Positions 48,598 through 60,809 of a DNA stretch of 64,000 nucleotides are shown piece after piece. The DNA is from Amphirosellinia nigrospora. Its lineage: Eukaryota; Ascomycota; Sordariomycetes; Xylariales; Xylariaceae. The DNA lies in assembly GCA_004123355.1 (NCBI GenBank), contig SCHM01000003.1:3057058-3121057 (forward strand), in the 5' to 3' direction. Within the stretch, counting starts at the first letter, position 1, and every line of letters begins with the position of its first letter. The notes below the pieces were generated by a model. It had not been told where the DNA came from, ran no database searches, and saw nothing but the letters and a program-made list of their open reading frames with translations. Position numbers and translations under genes: made by a program.

Positions 48598-51500
48598 ATG
48601 CCGAGAGACTGGAAACCTGGCCTTCCACTGGCCCGTCCACAGTGGCTCAGTGATATAGCCGCAAACCTGCGTAAACCTAGCGTTTGGCAACCGTTGATAA
48701 AGAATGTCCTTAGCACAACTATTACCATTACGATCGGTGTGATCCCTGCTATTGTAAAAGTCTATGGAAAATCACCCTATCTTGGGACTATGACATCCAT
48801 TTTCGGCGAAGCGGGACAACGTTTTGGGAAGAGTAAGTCATGTTATAAAATTCTCTCGAGATGGTGTCGTTGCCTTGCTCGCCTTTTAGCTTGCCTCGGT
48901 GAATATCATAAGTTGCTTTTCACGCCGCATATCATATGGTGTTCGCTGATACGAGAGGCTAACTCGAAGTGTGGCAGTGGTAGAAACTCTGTCATTGATA
49001 GCTCTCGGCACACTTCTCGGTCTTGGTTGGGGTAATCTTGGTCTTTATTTGTCTGGTCTCGTTTACAACCATAATACCAATGCCGCGTGGGCGATTCGGG
49101 CTATTTTCTTCGTCTTGGCAGTCATTTTCCATGGCGTGCTTCGATCATTGGCACCGAGATTATTTAAACTCGTCCTCTTCTTCATTCTCGTTAATCTTAG
49201 CATATTAACGAGTTCGGCGAAAGTTGTAAGTCTATCAGCATTCAAGACAGTGGTTTACCCTATATTCACGGCTATCGGTGTGGTCATCTTGGTAAACGTC
49301 GCGGTCTTCCCCAGTTCTCAAGTGGATTTTTAGGTGGCAGCACGATAGATACCTTATCGGAGGCTATCGACTCATTTCAAGCAGCTGGCGATTGGTTTAT
49401 GACCAGCGCTGAAGATGATGGCGGGAGGAAACATCACCAAAGGCAATGCGCACAAGACTGGCTGCTTTGAGCAGCAACAAGGTGAAATTGAGAGCTCTCC
49501 TCGGCAGCTGCAAAGCAGTTCAGGCCGAATGCAATTTCGAGTTGGTGCTTGCAGTTTTACCACCGCGATCGCTGAAGCCGATCAGTGTCCCTATGATGAC
49601 TCGTCTTATCCAAGTAATAACGAGTCTCATCAATGCTTGCGAAAGCAAGTTTGCACTCGCAGCATATGACGAAAAGGAATATATGTCAGTTGAAACAAAA
49701 GATGAGAAGGCAAACGGCAGCCAATTTGAATCGGATTCAAAATCCGATGAAGGGACAATAGAACACCAACGCAATATAGATCTCATCAAGCCTATTCGCG
49801 AGATAGAGTCCGGCGACATCGACGTGTTGGATCACATTATGTCGCAAATCAGGCATCCAGCTAAAGCAATGCAGGAACAAATTCAAGATGCTGTGTATTT
49901 GATCACGTCTGCCTTAGCTTATTGTTATGACGTTCCTCGGCTGCCGTCCGGATCCCCGAAACCTGACGGAATCCCACTTGAAGAAATGGACATTCGGACA
50001 GAGATTTTCGCTCGCGCTTTAGCGAAGTTCGACATCGACTCAGCTGTAGCCCTTGAAAGTGCTGCTGTTACGACAGATGGCAATAATTTGACGGTAGGCT
50101 TTATTTCATATGACCAGATTGTCGCAAGTTGCTTGCCATGTGCTACCAGTCACTGACGAATGTTATTTCTAGAGCGACATTGCGCCTCGCATGGAAACTC
50201 ATTTAGCTTCTTCTTTCCTCATTAGTATTAGCCAAACAGGGAGGCAAGTTCTCGAAATGCTGAAATATACCAGAACGCTGGTTGAGCGGAGACAAACGAA
50301 AAATGGACACCGGAAGCTATACTGGCCTCGTATCAGCTGGAAGAAGTGGCTGGTTTCTGGAGGCGAACGAGATGGCAATGTTCTGCCTGAGAATGCTAGA
50401 AAAAAAGCAAGGACTGGAAATGGGTCGATAGAAGACAGTGGAAACCAGGATGATGAGGGTGCTCACACCAGTACTGATGCACTTATGCGGCCAACGACGG
50501 ACGAAGAGATGGGTGCTGAACTTAAAAAGGCTCTACCTCAGAACCAAGAAGGGCCACGCCAAAAAGCCCCACCGGCGTCACAAAATAATAAGATCCTCTG
50601 GGTACGCGGCCTCGCTGCTGATATTATTGAATTCTTTCAGGGCTCAGATGATCTGGCCTTCGCCCTCAAAATGACCGTCGCGGCCTTACTGGTGACATGG
50701 CCCGCGTTTGTGCCGTCCTTGAATGCTTGGTATGGATCAGTTAGAGGAACATGGGCTACTCTTCAATTAATTCTCGTCTTTGAGGTATCTATAGGGACAA
50801 CATTCCTGTCATTTTTCTTCAGGGCGCTTGGTACCACGTTCGGTTGCACAGTCGGTCTTATCGCTTGGGAGGTTGGGCAGGGAAACCGAGTGGTTTTAGT
50901 GGTTATTCTTGCCCTTGGGCTTTTACCTGCCGGTTATATTCAGCTAGCTACGCCGGTAAGCTACCCTTGAAGTTATTATGTTCATGTTGCTGTCGTTCTC
51001 GAAGATGTCAAAGCCCTTGTTATGCCCAAGTAGCTTTCCACACTTCTATAAACCTTACTCAAGAGGACAATTGCTCACGTCTAATATTGCAGTATGTCAA
51101 AGTGGGAATAATATCCATGGTAAGCTTGACGGCAGTCGGCCTTAGTATGCGTCTCCTCTCTTTTAGATATGAAGCTGTTCACTGACGAGCAAATAGCAAC
51201 GGTAGTTCGGGTAAACGATGACGCCCCTTGGCAGGTTTACGTTAAACGACTTGTCTGCTTCCTTGTCGGCGGTACAGTAGCAATCGCGGTTGAGACATTC
51301 CTATTTCCAGTACGTGCGAGAGACAGGCTTGTTGAATCTTTGGTATCAAGTATATCACAAATCTCGATTATGGAATCTTCGGTAGCTGTGGGCGTCGATT
51401 CGCCTAGCCCTGTCGACACTAAGTCACAGGCCCTCAATGCGAACTTCAAGCGTTCCAAGGCGAAAGCTGAACAGGCCCTCGATGCTGCTCGTACCTTCTT

Positions 51501-52574
51501 ACCTTTTTGCCTAACTGAGCCACGAGTAAAAGGCAACTTCCAAGGGCAAGCATTAGTCTACGGCGAAATGATCTATGGTGTGTATAAAAATATCCTATAT
51601 ATTGTCCCCTGACTCCCCTATTCCGTATGATTAAGAAAGTTTGATATAACGTGAGACTCAGAGAGTTTGACTAACGTGTTTATGCGCGTCTAGTTCTCTT
51701 CCAGATCATAGAACGTATGGACAACATGCTACATATACGAAAGCTATTCGGGAGTACAATTCTCGAAGAGTTACACGAGGAGATATTGCCCTACCGGCGA
51801 AATGTTGCCGGCTGCGTTACTCTAACTCTCTTTGTTGTTCAAGAGGCCTTGACTACTCGACTGCCCGTACCGCAGTATTTACCGTCCAGCCGAGTGGCTC
51901 AACTTCGGTCTGTAGCGCGCGTTCGAGACTTGTTGCACGCACGTGGACAAGAGGCTCCATCAGGAAAAGACACCAAGGCTCAAATCGAAACGGCGTCGCA
52001 GCAAAGCCATTCTACAACTTTTGAGGATGCAACTCCGAAAGCAATTGATCGACAGGCCTTCCTAGCCTGGAAAGCCTCATCTGCCGGCATGATGGAGATC
52101 ATCGAATATCTTGAAGAGCTTGTTGATCTTGCCAAGCTACTTGTAGGTGTCAATGCTTTCCGTACCGGATTACTCGAGCGGTCCAGATATTATGAGCTTA
52201 ATTCCAAGATAAGAGCGTCGAAGGCTGAAGCTGAGGCCGCAAAAACCAGCATGACAAATAGGGAGAAGGCCAAAAGCACCCAGGGTGGAAGCAAGAGGCG
52301 TGGTTTTATGCCGTTTAGAAGACGACCTTCAATCACCCAGCGTGAACCTTCTGATACTGGCTTGCGCCGACGTCAGACGGCTGGTGCTGGCCCTGCGGCT
52401 ACTGGCGACTCTGCTTTTGATTATAACCACCTCGTCGAAGAGGACGATGATATCCCCCGTAGTCTCCAACGCGTCATGACGAAGAGAATGGAAGAGAGTA
52501 GGTCGAAGAGAGGAAATTCTGAAGATCCGAAAGAAAAATACGCCCTTCGGAGTGTTCAAACCTGGACGGGTTAA
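48598..52574 (+). CDS. Large ArAE/FUSC-type membrane transporter (Bre4-like)
   Basis: Fungal member of the aromatic-acid exporter/fusaric-acid-resistance superfamily, related to yeast brefeldin A sensitivity protein Bre4. Six exons: 48598-48832, 48978-50093, 50173-50955, 51093-51144, 51206-51577 and 51694-52574, about 1146 residues. There are two membrane bundles: VLSTTITITIGVIPAIVKVY through VVILVNVAVFP, and ALKMTVAALLVTWPAFVPSL through AIAVETFLFPVRARDRLVES. A helical soluble region lies between them (ECNFELVLAVLPPRSLKPIS), and a C-terminal helical domain with basic and low-complexity tail ends the protein. Two single-base losses at 49309-49312 (C run) and 49439-49441 (AAAA read as AAA) interrupt the frame; adding both gives 3441, divisible by three. 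Substrate unknown; export of weak acids or drugs is only a family-based guess. Confidence 0.85.
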
Positions 52575-53567
52575 CATCAAGAGAATGGGTCACGGCAAAC
52601 CCATAGGTTATTCGGTATGCGGCGATAGCATTTACACCGGTGGCTTCCGGGGATGGTGCATAGAGAAGTCAGGGGAGCGGTATTTAGCCAGGACATCAAA
52701 GGTAATGCTAATATGGGTTGACTTCGGTACATTCTCAAGAAAAATCACCAAACTTTCACATCGTAATGAGTCAACATATCTTCTATAGGCAGAAGTCTAG
52801 AGGGGATAAAGAATGAAACCAAGCTGCTTGCTAAAATAGAGCATGTTTTCTAGGGTCGGTAATTGCTGCGTGCATGTTTCAAGACTCGAACCTATTCTAA
52901 TTATTCTACATGAAAGTTCATCTAGTGCTTGAACTGGGTTTACGTACGAGTGAAATATGAGTGTCTTAGTAGTAAATACTCCCCGAGTCGCACAATCTAG
53001 TAAGCCTCCCTGTGGTCAGATCCTCTGTAATTTCAATATCTGACGCATGTATTCTCGTAGCCCCCTTCGTCCAATCATTGTGGCTTCAGCCACTTTTTCT
53101 CTTGCTAGATAATAGAGTAACAGTCATTTATTTCTATCCTGATGACCTCTATCCGAGCTACGTGCTACCTATCATCATTATGTAAATAATATTGACGTTG
53201 AAGACCCTAGGGTTATAATTGTCATACTTATCCTTAATATTCCGTAAACCTTGTTCTTACGCCTCTTCAAGTACTATTGGGGTTCTGATGCAATCTCTAT
53301 AAACAACAACCTGATAGTTGTTGCAAACCTGACACTCAGAGGTGATACTTCTACTAAAATAGCAGCCGCGATCAGGACGAATGATTCACGTTCGGGGTGT
53401 AGGAGCGAGCGAGATTAATTAGTAGACATAATCATCATTGTAGAGGAAGTGTGTTCTCTAACTTGAGTGACTTCAAGTAAAAGTACCTAAGGCTTAATAA
53501 ACTATTAACTTAGTCCACTCCGTGGTACTCTTTCCTATTCCCATAGTAGCGTTCATGGTATGTGAGC
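52575..53567. other. Spacer between convergent transporter and SDR genes
   Basis: About 1 kb of AT-leaning DNA with no recognised gene. It separates the 3' ends of two convergent genes. Confidence 0.5.
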
Positions 53568-54594
53568 CTAGCCGTTCACGATGACGCCGCCGTTGCAATG
53601 AATGGTCTGTCCACTAATCGACGAGCTGTCCGGGGCTGCGAGAAAGACAACACACGAGGCGATTTCACTGGGCTGAGAAGGACGTCCAATAGGGCTCGTG
53701 AATGACTTCTGGGCTTCATCGTTCATTGTCGAGGGAATGAGGGGGTCCAAACCGGGCCCGGTGCTACAGCATTAACTCTAATGCCTTTGGAGCAAAATTG
53801 GTTGCTTAGGCCACGTGTGAAGGATACTATTGCGCCTTTCGTCGACGTGTAATCCAGAAGGTCTGGTCGACCAATGTATGCGTTGATGCTTGCATTGTTG
53901 ATGATTGTATCTCCGGACTTCATCTGCGGCAAGACATACTTTGCGAGGTAGAAGTAAGGGTGAATATTGGTGTTGAAGGTGTGTACCCATTGATCTCTTA
54001 AATAAGGATGTTAGTTACCTTAGATTTCACCGTAGCCTTGTTTTGAAGTTTCTGTTTTAGAAGGTGATACTTACTCGCTGAGGTCATTGATATCGTTGAC
54101 CATCATTTGATATGCCGCATTGTTGAAGAATGTTGACTCTGCCCATCGCCTCGACAGCCTCATCAACGACCTTCTTGCAATTGTCCTTGCTAGTTAAATC
54201 AGTGGCATGCAAATAGCATTTCCTGCCGTTAGATTCGACTAATCGTTTCGTCTCCTGGGCATCTTTCTCTTCGTCGGGTAGGTAAGCTATGAAAGAATCG
54301 GCACCCTCCATGGCGAAGAGAATTGCCGTTGCGCGGCCGATCCCCGAGTCACCACCTGTGATGAGAGCCTTCTTTCCCTCTAGCTTGCCAGCTGCGCGAT
54401 ACTTCTGAACCACCACCATTGTCCGTGGGTAAGGTATCATACTGAGCCTGGAGCGGCATCTGTGTTCCTTTCCGGGAAAGTCCTGGTGAGTTACCGGGAT
54501 GGAGTGACCTTAATCGAAGTTTGTTCAGTGATTCAAATTGGAAAAATGCAATCAAGTTAAACCACCTACCCTCCTTGAACTGGGAATCAGACAT
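53568..54594 (-). CDS. SDR oxidoreductase (YhdG/GSP39-like)
   Basis: NAD(P)-dependent SDR of the subgroup including bacterial general stress protein 39 and YhdG; substrate uncertain. Three exons: 54594-54570, 54482-54075 and 53996-53568, roughly 290 residues. It starts MSDSQFKEG, followed by DFPGKEH typical of this subgroup. Motifs: KKALITGGDSGIGRATAILF (Rossmann TGxxxGIG), a broken NNA-type segment near 54125, the catalytic Ser/Tyr/Lys in INNASINAYIGRPDLLDYTS and TKGAIVSFTRGLS, then RVNAVAPGPVWTP and SGQTIHCNGGVIVNG at the C-terminus. Frame breaks at about 54447, 54415, 54125 and 53741-53745 (a C run one short on the coding strand) are each one or two bases. Confidence 0.85.
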
Positions 54595-55464
54595 CTCGAC
54601 TTGTATAACCTGGGGTGCGAATCTTCTTGAGACTTATTCGGTCGATATTGATAGCTAGAGATAATTTGTGACGAATTATACCTGTATTTTGAGGTCTGGT
54701 TTGGCTCGGCGAGAATGAATAGAATTGGATTAAGTTTCTGAAGAGTTGATAATGCCTTTTGTTTTTCTATTATATTGTGAAGCACATAATGGGTCATGAC
54801 ATCATTGTTACCGTCATGATCTTAACATCGATCCAGAGCCGCTTTTCCGGTGCGACGCGTATGCTGGAGTAAATTCTCCGCACACATAATGAATTCGAAG
54901 TGGCGAATTCATCTTGTGTAAAACTCTTGGTTTCTCATTTTGTTGAACATTACCTAGTATGTTAGTTCCTCTCTTTAGAATGAATGAATCGCGTAAAACG
55001 TGCCATGAGAAAGATAATTATATCTACTACTTTAAGCACCTAGGGTCTCCGACCAGGTACGTGGCTATTGCCCATCTCGGTAGGTACCTGTAGGCGCTGT
55101 AGATCAGTATAATAACACGCTACCTATGGATATACGCCCCACCCCCAGCGGATTTCCTCTAACATTGGAATCGGGGTGCCATTGACAGCAAAAATTAACG
55201 AGTCAAAGTCTTTACTTACATGAGAAGCAACTCCTATCTGGCATGACTGAGTAGTAGATCACATGACGACGAAGTTGAAAAATGCCGATAGAAAGGTAGC
55301 ATCTGCACACCAACTCCTCGTCGCGAAACGCACGTTATAAAGATACCCCGCACCCTGACAGAATCGATCAGACATTACCTATTGACTTCTTGCGCTGCCC
55401 AAGCTATTCAAGCCCGTGAAAGAGATCTTACTTGCTTTACGACTAACTTAACTAAGTAACCGCA
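54595..55464. other. Upstream region between divergent SDR and NIF3-like genes
   Basis: About 870 bases with no recognised gene. It contains a few CCTA/GGTAGG motifs near 55080. Confidence 0.45.
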
Positions 55465-55882
55465 ATGGCAACAACACGTTTCCGACTAGTTTTCCACGTG
55501 CCGCCATCTGCCGCCGCTAAATGTAAATCTGCTATCTTTGCCGTGGGTGCTGGCCGACAGGGCAACTACAGCGAGTGCTGCTTCACAGCATCGGGCACGG
55601 GTCAGTTCCGTCCAACTGAGGGGGCGAATCCAGCGATCGGCAAAGTCGGCGCTCTGGAAGAAGTAGAGGAGGTTTGCGTCGAAACGTTATGTGTGGGGAA
55701 AACAACCAGGAAAGCTGTAGCAGCCCTGAAAAGGTAGGTCACGCATCTCCCCCCTGTGAGACAAACAAAATCGATGTCATATTTATACATTATACACTAC
55801 CAGCTATATGCTAACATCCTGTTGGAAGCGCGCACCCGTACGAGGAAACCGTTACAGTGTGTTTAAGCTGGAGGATTTCTGA
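55465..55882 (+). CDS. Small NIF3/YqfO-like single-domain protein
   Basis: About 107 residues matching the inserted YqfO-type domain of NIF3-family proteins (a CutA/PII-like fold), here standing alone. Two exons: 55465-55733 and 55829-55882, with a CTAAC branch site in the intron. Motifs are FRLVFHVPPSAAAKCKSAIF, GAGRQGNYSECCFTASGTGQ, FRPTEGANPAIGKVG, LEEVEEVCVET and, after the intron, AHPYEE. One T is missing at 55852-55853; with it the protein ends in TVYSVFKLEDF and the exon sum is 324. The biochemical role is unknown; a metal or nucleotide ligand is only family-based speculation. Confidence 0.8.
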
Positions 55883-57507
55883 AGGATCGCCATGTGTCCC
55901 CGAACAGGCCCGAAGGTCGCACAGCGTCAACAACCGAGAGTCTGAACCGAGGAGAACTGTGCAGGGTCGGGTACTACGCTAGATCATGATGCTCAAGGAT
56001 CCCACGCTGGTCGTGGCGTGCTGATTGGGGCAGATCAGAAAGTCAGGCTAGGTCAGCTCATACGGGGGAACGTTTGGTCAATGTTTCTATCGAGGTATCC
56101 TGATGTTTCAAGCGAGGGGGCTTCATTGATTGAAACGTCGTTGACGACTCTTTAAATATTTGTGATATAGTAAGCCAGTAGTTGGTGATTCTGTTCTTAC
56201 GCCTATGATGTCCGCCCCTCGTTCACCCCATTGGGCATGACAACTCCAACTCATCACTTGAATGTAGCATGGGGTCTATGATGTACGCTTTAATAAACCA
56301 AGTCCTTTTCTTAAAGATATGCACCGATTACCTTAAACGTACGGATTACTGTCACGCATGGGTTTCTGCGAGTCATTCTTCAGCTGTCAATTAACAAGAC
56401 CGATGTAACGCTGAGGATAAATTGGGAGACCGCGCCTCCTGCATGTCACTTGTACATGGTACAATCCGGAGGCACGATATGGGGACAGGAACCAATAGGA
56501 TTCTGGCGATGCTACTCAGCCTTCCCACGAGTTGTATTCCTTTCATCCTTGTGCCCACTGGTCAGGACCTTGCATATGAAAGTCGATTTGGCACAAATCT
56601 GGAGCAGTACGAGTTGCGAGCTACGGTGCACAACAAGGGGCCCGAACGAAACGATCTGAAAATTGCTTCTGGATGCGTCGCTGCGAGAGCCTCAACCTCA
56701 GGGCTTATCATATGTTCGCATATTGTTAGCTGGCTATGTGGTTATAGCTAAGTTCGCCAACATGTTAGTGGCACACACTATCACACGGTTCCCGAAATAG
56801 GTACTACAAAAATATTGTGGCGTCGGTTTGGTGCTGGTCAGCAGCCAACGGCTGTGATGCGGTCGCCGTCTGGGCCACATACCGAGAATTCCCTGAGGCC
56901 GTAAGGGGGCCGACTTATTATGACCTATGAGTCGCTAGTAGATCAGTTGAAACGGGTTTGGGGGGTAAGGCACCTTTCGCTACCTTCATTGTGCCCTATG
57001 ATGCATTCTCCTGTTTTGTCGTAAAGGCAAGGAGGTGTTGAAGACGATCCAGAAACAGCCACACCTCGCTCCAATGGATTCACATGCAAGAAGAGGCACA
57101 GTCGCATTAGGCAAACCTGAGTATTTATTCAGACGTTCAGCACCCAATACAACCATGCATAGATAGATGGTTATTGTGGACATGATTGGGTGACGTGGAT
57201 TCAACCAATTACTTTTCAAGTCCTGCTGTTCTGCATCTTGAATTCCACCACATTTGAGCATAACCTGTGGCTCGATTTCAGCGGGATTTGAAGAGCTTTC
57301 GCGATGCTACAGAGACGAGCCCAAGATCTATCTAATCTATTGTTCACTTGGGGGTGACACGCCTAGACATCTACACCACATACTACTAAGCGAAAAGGGA
57401 GTCAACAAAACAACATATCCACAGCGTTCCTGTTGCGGTGCAATACCGGTACATACACACGGCCTCAGTATACTCCATAGAGGCTCACGGTCACCAGTCT
57501 TGCTAGA
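55883..57507. other. Intergenic DNA between NIF3-like and PTH11-like genes
   Basis: About 1.6 kb. An open frame of 109 codons at 56422-56751 shows no family resemblance. Nothing else stands out. Confidence 0.45.
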
Positions 57508-59201
57508 ATGGCCGAAAGAAATTTAGGTTTCGACGTGAATGGGCCGGGGACGAGTCTATTCATCATCCAGATAATATTCCTCGCCTTGGCTTGGATCACT
57601 TCGTTCATGCGCGCGTTCGTTAAGATTGTACTGTTGAGGAAGACCACCATAGATGACTATGTCATGCTACTAGCATTGGTATGAAACATGAGAATACCTG
57701 GTCTGGAGCATATAGGCTGACTTACCCGGCGAACAGCTTGGCTACACCGCCACCGGGTACTTCGTCTTGAGTGCCATCATAGACGGCGGTCTGGGCAGGC
57801 CCGATACAGAGCTCGGCCCGGAGAACCTTGAGATCATGCTTAGGAGCTGGTTTGGCAACATGGTGCTCGCGGGTCCAGTGTCAGGCTTAGCTCGAGTCTC
57901 TATTGCCTTTTCATGTTGCGAATTGCCATTAAGAAATGGCAGAGGGTTGTTTACACGTCCTCATAGGCGCTACGACAGTTATGACTATTATAGTGAGTAG
58001 TTATTGATGCTATTTCCTCCCTGCTTGGGCAACTTTGAGAGTATAACGATCAAAATGGCGATAACTGACTGCGAGTTTTCTAGTATTTCTTTCTCGTGGT
58101 GTTTCAATGCTCTCCGGCTTCATACTTTGGCAGAGGATGAGGAAGGGGCGTCAGGCTCCTGTAACTATCCGAAGGCGGTTCTGGATGCGACATTGGTTTG
58201 GGGCTCTTTTGCTGCGGCAATGGACTTATTGCTAGGTTTACTTCCTATCGCTAGTAAGTGACGCCAGGAGTTGGTTTCTTCGCATAGTCGGGTGATCCAG
58301 GAAAACATAGGACCTGATTCTTACTAGAGTCAGGCGTATCTGCCTATACACACCTATGATACTAAAAGTCTTTAACATAATGAACTAACTTATATTCGTA
58401 TAAGTACTATGGCATGTTCGAATAAACAGACAGTCGAAAGTTGGTATCGCAGCTATACTTGGCTTTGGAATCATGTGGGTGCTCTTCGCGTTGCCTTTGG
58501 CAAAAATAATTGACCGTACTAAAACTCTTAGCGCTGGTTTGCTCTGGTCATTCGCCTGATTTTCATCACGCAAAATGGGCCAGCATCACATAAAGTATAT
58601 GGAACACTGTAAGTCTGCCAAATACATTCAACTACTAGCCGATACTAATACACCGCCACACAGAGCCGTCTCGATCAGCGCAGTTGTCGAGCTTGCGCTG
58701 GGTATTATAGCAGGGTGTATCGCCATAATGCCGCCGTTATTCAAGAGGATGGGGCTCCAATTCGGTTCTAGTGCCAAGCGCGCAACCTTAACCGACACGA
58801 TGCCGTGCAGAGATCATTCGCGGGGCCGGAATCGCGGCACCAAGGAGCAGAAATATCATCATGATGTCGCCACGGCGATTAGAGAAGACGCAAGACACAG
58901 ATAACATGGGTCTCGAAACACGACGCCCACGAACAGCTAGTCCGTCGGCAAAGCGAGTGTTGTCGGCATCGAACTGGGACATTGAGGTTGATGGTGCAGA
59001 ACGGCGGATGATGGTCTGGCACCGCCGCCATCAGGAAAGGATATACAAGTTCGCACATTCATTCGCGTGGACTCACAACCGTCTAGCAGTAACGTCAGCA
59101 CTGTCGACTTTATAGATAAACCTCTTCCTCCACCCCCGCCGAGAAGACAGAGGGATCGATCAGTATCAAGATCACGACCCGTCAGTCCTATTCAATTCTA
59201 A
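57508..59201 (+). CDS. PTH11-like rhodopsin-domain integral membrane protein
   Basis: Fungal seven-helix membrane protein of the rhodopsin-domain/SAT4 group, often linked to surface sensing. It starts MAERNLGFDVNGPG at 57508; exon 1 (57508-57678) has IIFLALAWITSFMRAFVKIV and RKTTIDDYVMLLAL, the usual helix 1 and D-D-Y loop. The next exon from 57737 has LGYTATGYFVLSAIIDGGLG, then FGNMVLAGPVSGLARVSIA. Later segments include NYPKAVLDATLVWGSFAAAM, SKVGIAAILGFGIM and VVELALGIIAGCIAIMPPLF. The cytoplasmic tail is proline- and arginine-rich and ends PPPPPRR...SRSRPVSPIQF. Several one-base losses break it, including T run 57908-57911 and CC at 57959-57960, and there are weaker breaks near 58470 and 59090, so the middle exons are approximate. 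Confidence 0.72.
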
Positions 59202-60299
59202 TATTTTATACTTTCTAAAAAGAAAAGAAAAAAACGAAAAAAAAAAAACCTTTATGATGCATAATACGTTAATGAGCGTCCTCAGGCATATCTGAGTGTT
59301 CTGCTATGAACGAAAGTTGACCCTAAAGCAGTCACTTCGACAAAACCTGCTGGAGGGTGTTGCCCAATTTGCAGTCATTCATTCAATTGGATGAGGACAT
59401 ACAATCTAACTTCAAGCCGTTTCTTTGGATTCTTTGGATTCTCTAATGTTTTCCCATAATAGCTGTACCTATGTTCCTGAGGGTAGAAACGAAAAGACCG
59501 GAGGGCGCAAAGAGCCACGAAGAGGTCTGTGGTGTGGTATGCTGGGTAAGCACGGTACAAAAGCGGTTGTTTGGTATGAGGAATTTCAAGAGATGAATAT
59601 GGTAGTTGAATCTAGTGAGACATTTCTAGAATCGATTGTGGCATCGCCAAATGAACAATGTGGAGAGTGGCCTGGGCATTTATTGCTGGCTAGATGATCT
59701 ATTGAAGTTGTCGACCGTAATGAAAGCAGAAACCACCATTTGCCGGGTTTGCGATTGCATTCCTCATCGTAAGTAGCTTAATGAGGCGTTAACTTTGTTG
59801 TTTCAATGTAATTTAGTCTGAAAAGTCATGGTCTAGCATCCTGTAGCGGTAGAAACGCAGACGAGTTTTTATCGACGCAGGCCCTTGAAGTTCAAGTTTG
59901 ATGTCTTAACGTCCATGTTATAGGTCTTGCCCCATGATCAGGACCATGATATATATACATAGTACAGTAGCGTGCTCGACGCACTAATTTTCATTTACCA
60001 AGGTTAGTTTAGCCTACTGGCGTTCCAATGCTGTTTTAGGCACATGCAGAATTTGTGGGGCACACCTACTTCCCAGCCTATCAAGCTAATCGACCTCGAC
60101 TAGCTAGCTGATGGCGTAGCTAAGAGAGCTCATGCCTGGAATTCGTTCAACCTCAGCATTATACACCCAAGTCGAACCAAACCACACGACGACGACGCCA
60201 AGCGACGAGACAAGCGTCGTGATCGATTCGCGTCTCTATTTACATTCAAAAATATTCCGAGATTGACTGCCAGCGGCTGCTGACCACCGAACCGCTACC
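59202..60299. other. Intergenic DNA upstream of the V-ATPase f gene
   Basis: About 1.1 kb without a recognised gene. A purine-rich AAAAAGAAAAGAAAAAAACG tract lies at about 59217-59248. Confidence 0.45.
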
Positions 60300-60809
60300 A
60301 TGAAGCCCGTCGTTGGGGCGATGCAAGCATGGTCTTGGTATGTCCAGCTACCTCTCACTATCCCATTCATCTACAGGAGAGGGAACCCATCATCCATTAA
60401 GAAGAAATCAATCGTGCTCATAAGGCCTTAAGCTAATGACCGTCCATCCCAGCTTCGTCATCTCCGTCTTTGCCATCATCATCCTCTCCGTTATTGGTAG
60501 TCTGTTATCGCAGCAAACACCATGAATTTGTAGGCGGCGCCAACGATACCGATAAGACGAACGAAGTCTCGAGCACGATATTCACGGCTGTGGTTGTATA
60601 TGCGGTATGTTTCTAGTTGGCGATGCTGCCCTGTTGCTACGACGTGCGATGATGCGACGTGCAGATGACCTCAATTCCCCTGTATGTTTTATCTACGAGA
60701 AGGCTGGTAGCTAACGCCCGTGCGTCCTCTGTAGGTTTTCCTGGTGTGCTGCGGTTTCCAGGGCGTGCTTCATATGCGAGAGAATCGACGCGGTGCCATC
60801 GCGCTATGA
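60300..60809 (+). CDS. V-ATPase subunit f / ribonuclease kappa homologue
   Basis: Small two-helix membrane protein matching yeast Ypr170w-b and animal RNASEK, a subunit of the V-ATPase Vo sector. Three exons: 60300-60337, 60453-60604 and 60735-60809, about 88 residues. Reads MKPVVGAMQAWS|CFVISVFAI, then the first helix (IIILSVIGSL), then NHHEFVGGANDTDKTNEVSS, then the second helix (TIFTAVVVYA|VFLVCCGFQG) and LHMRENRRGAIAL at the end. The N-terminal PVV, HE-FVG, ND and CGFQ blocks match the yeast protein as I remember it. Two single-base losses at 60505-60506 (TTT read as TT) and 60518 (CC read as C) break exon 2; with them the sum is 267. Too small and split for routine gene prediction, so easily missed. 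Confidence 0.82.
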
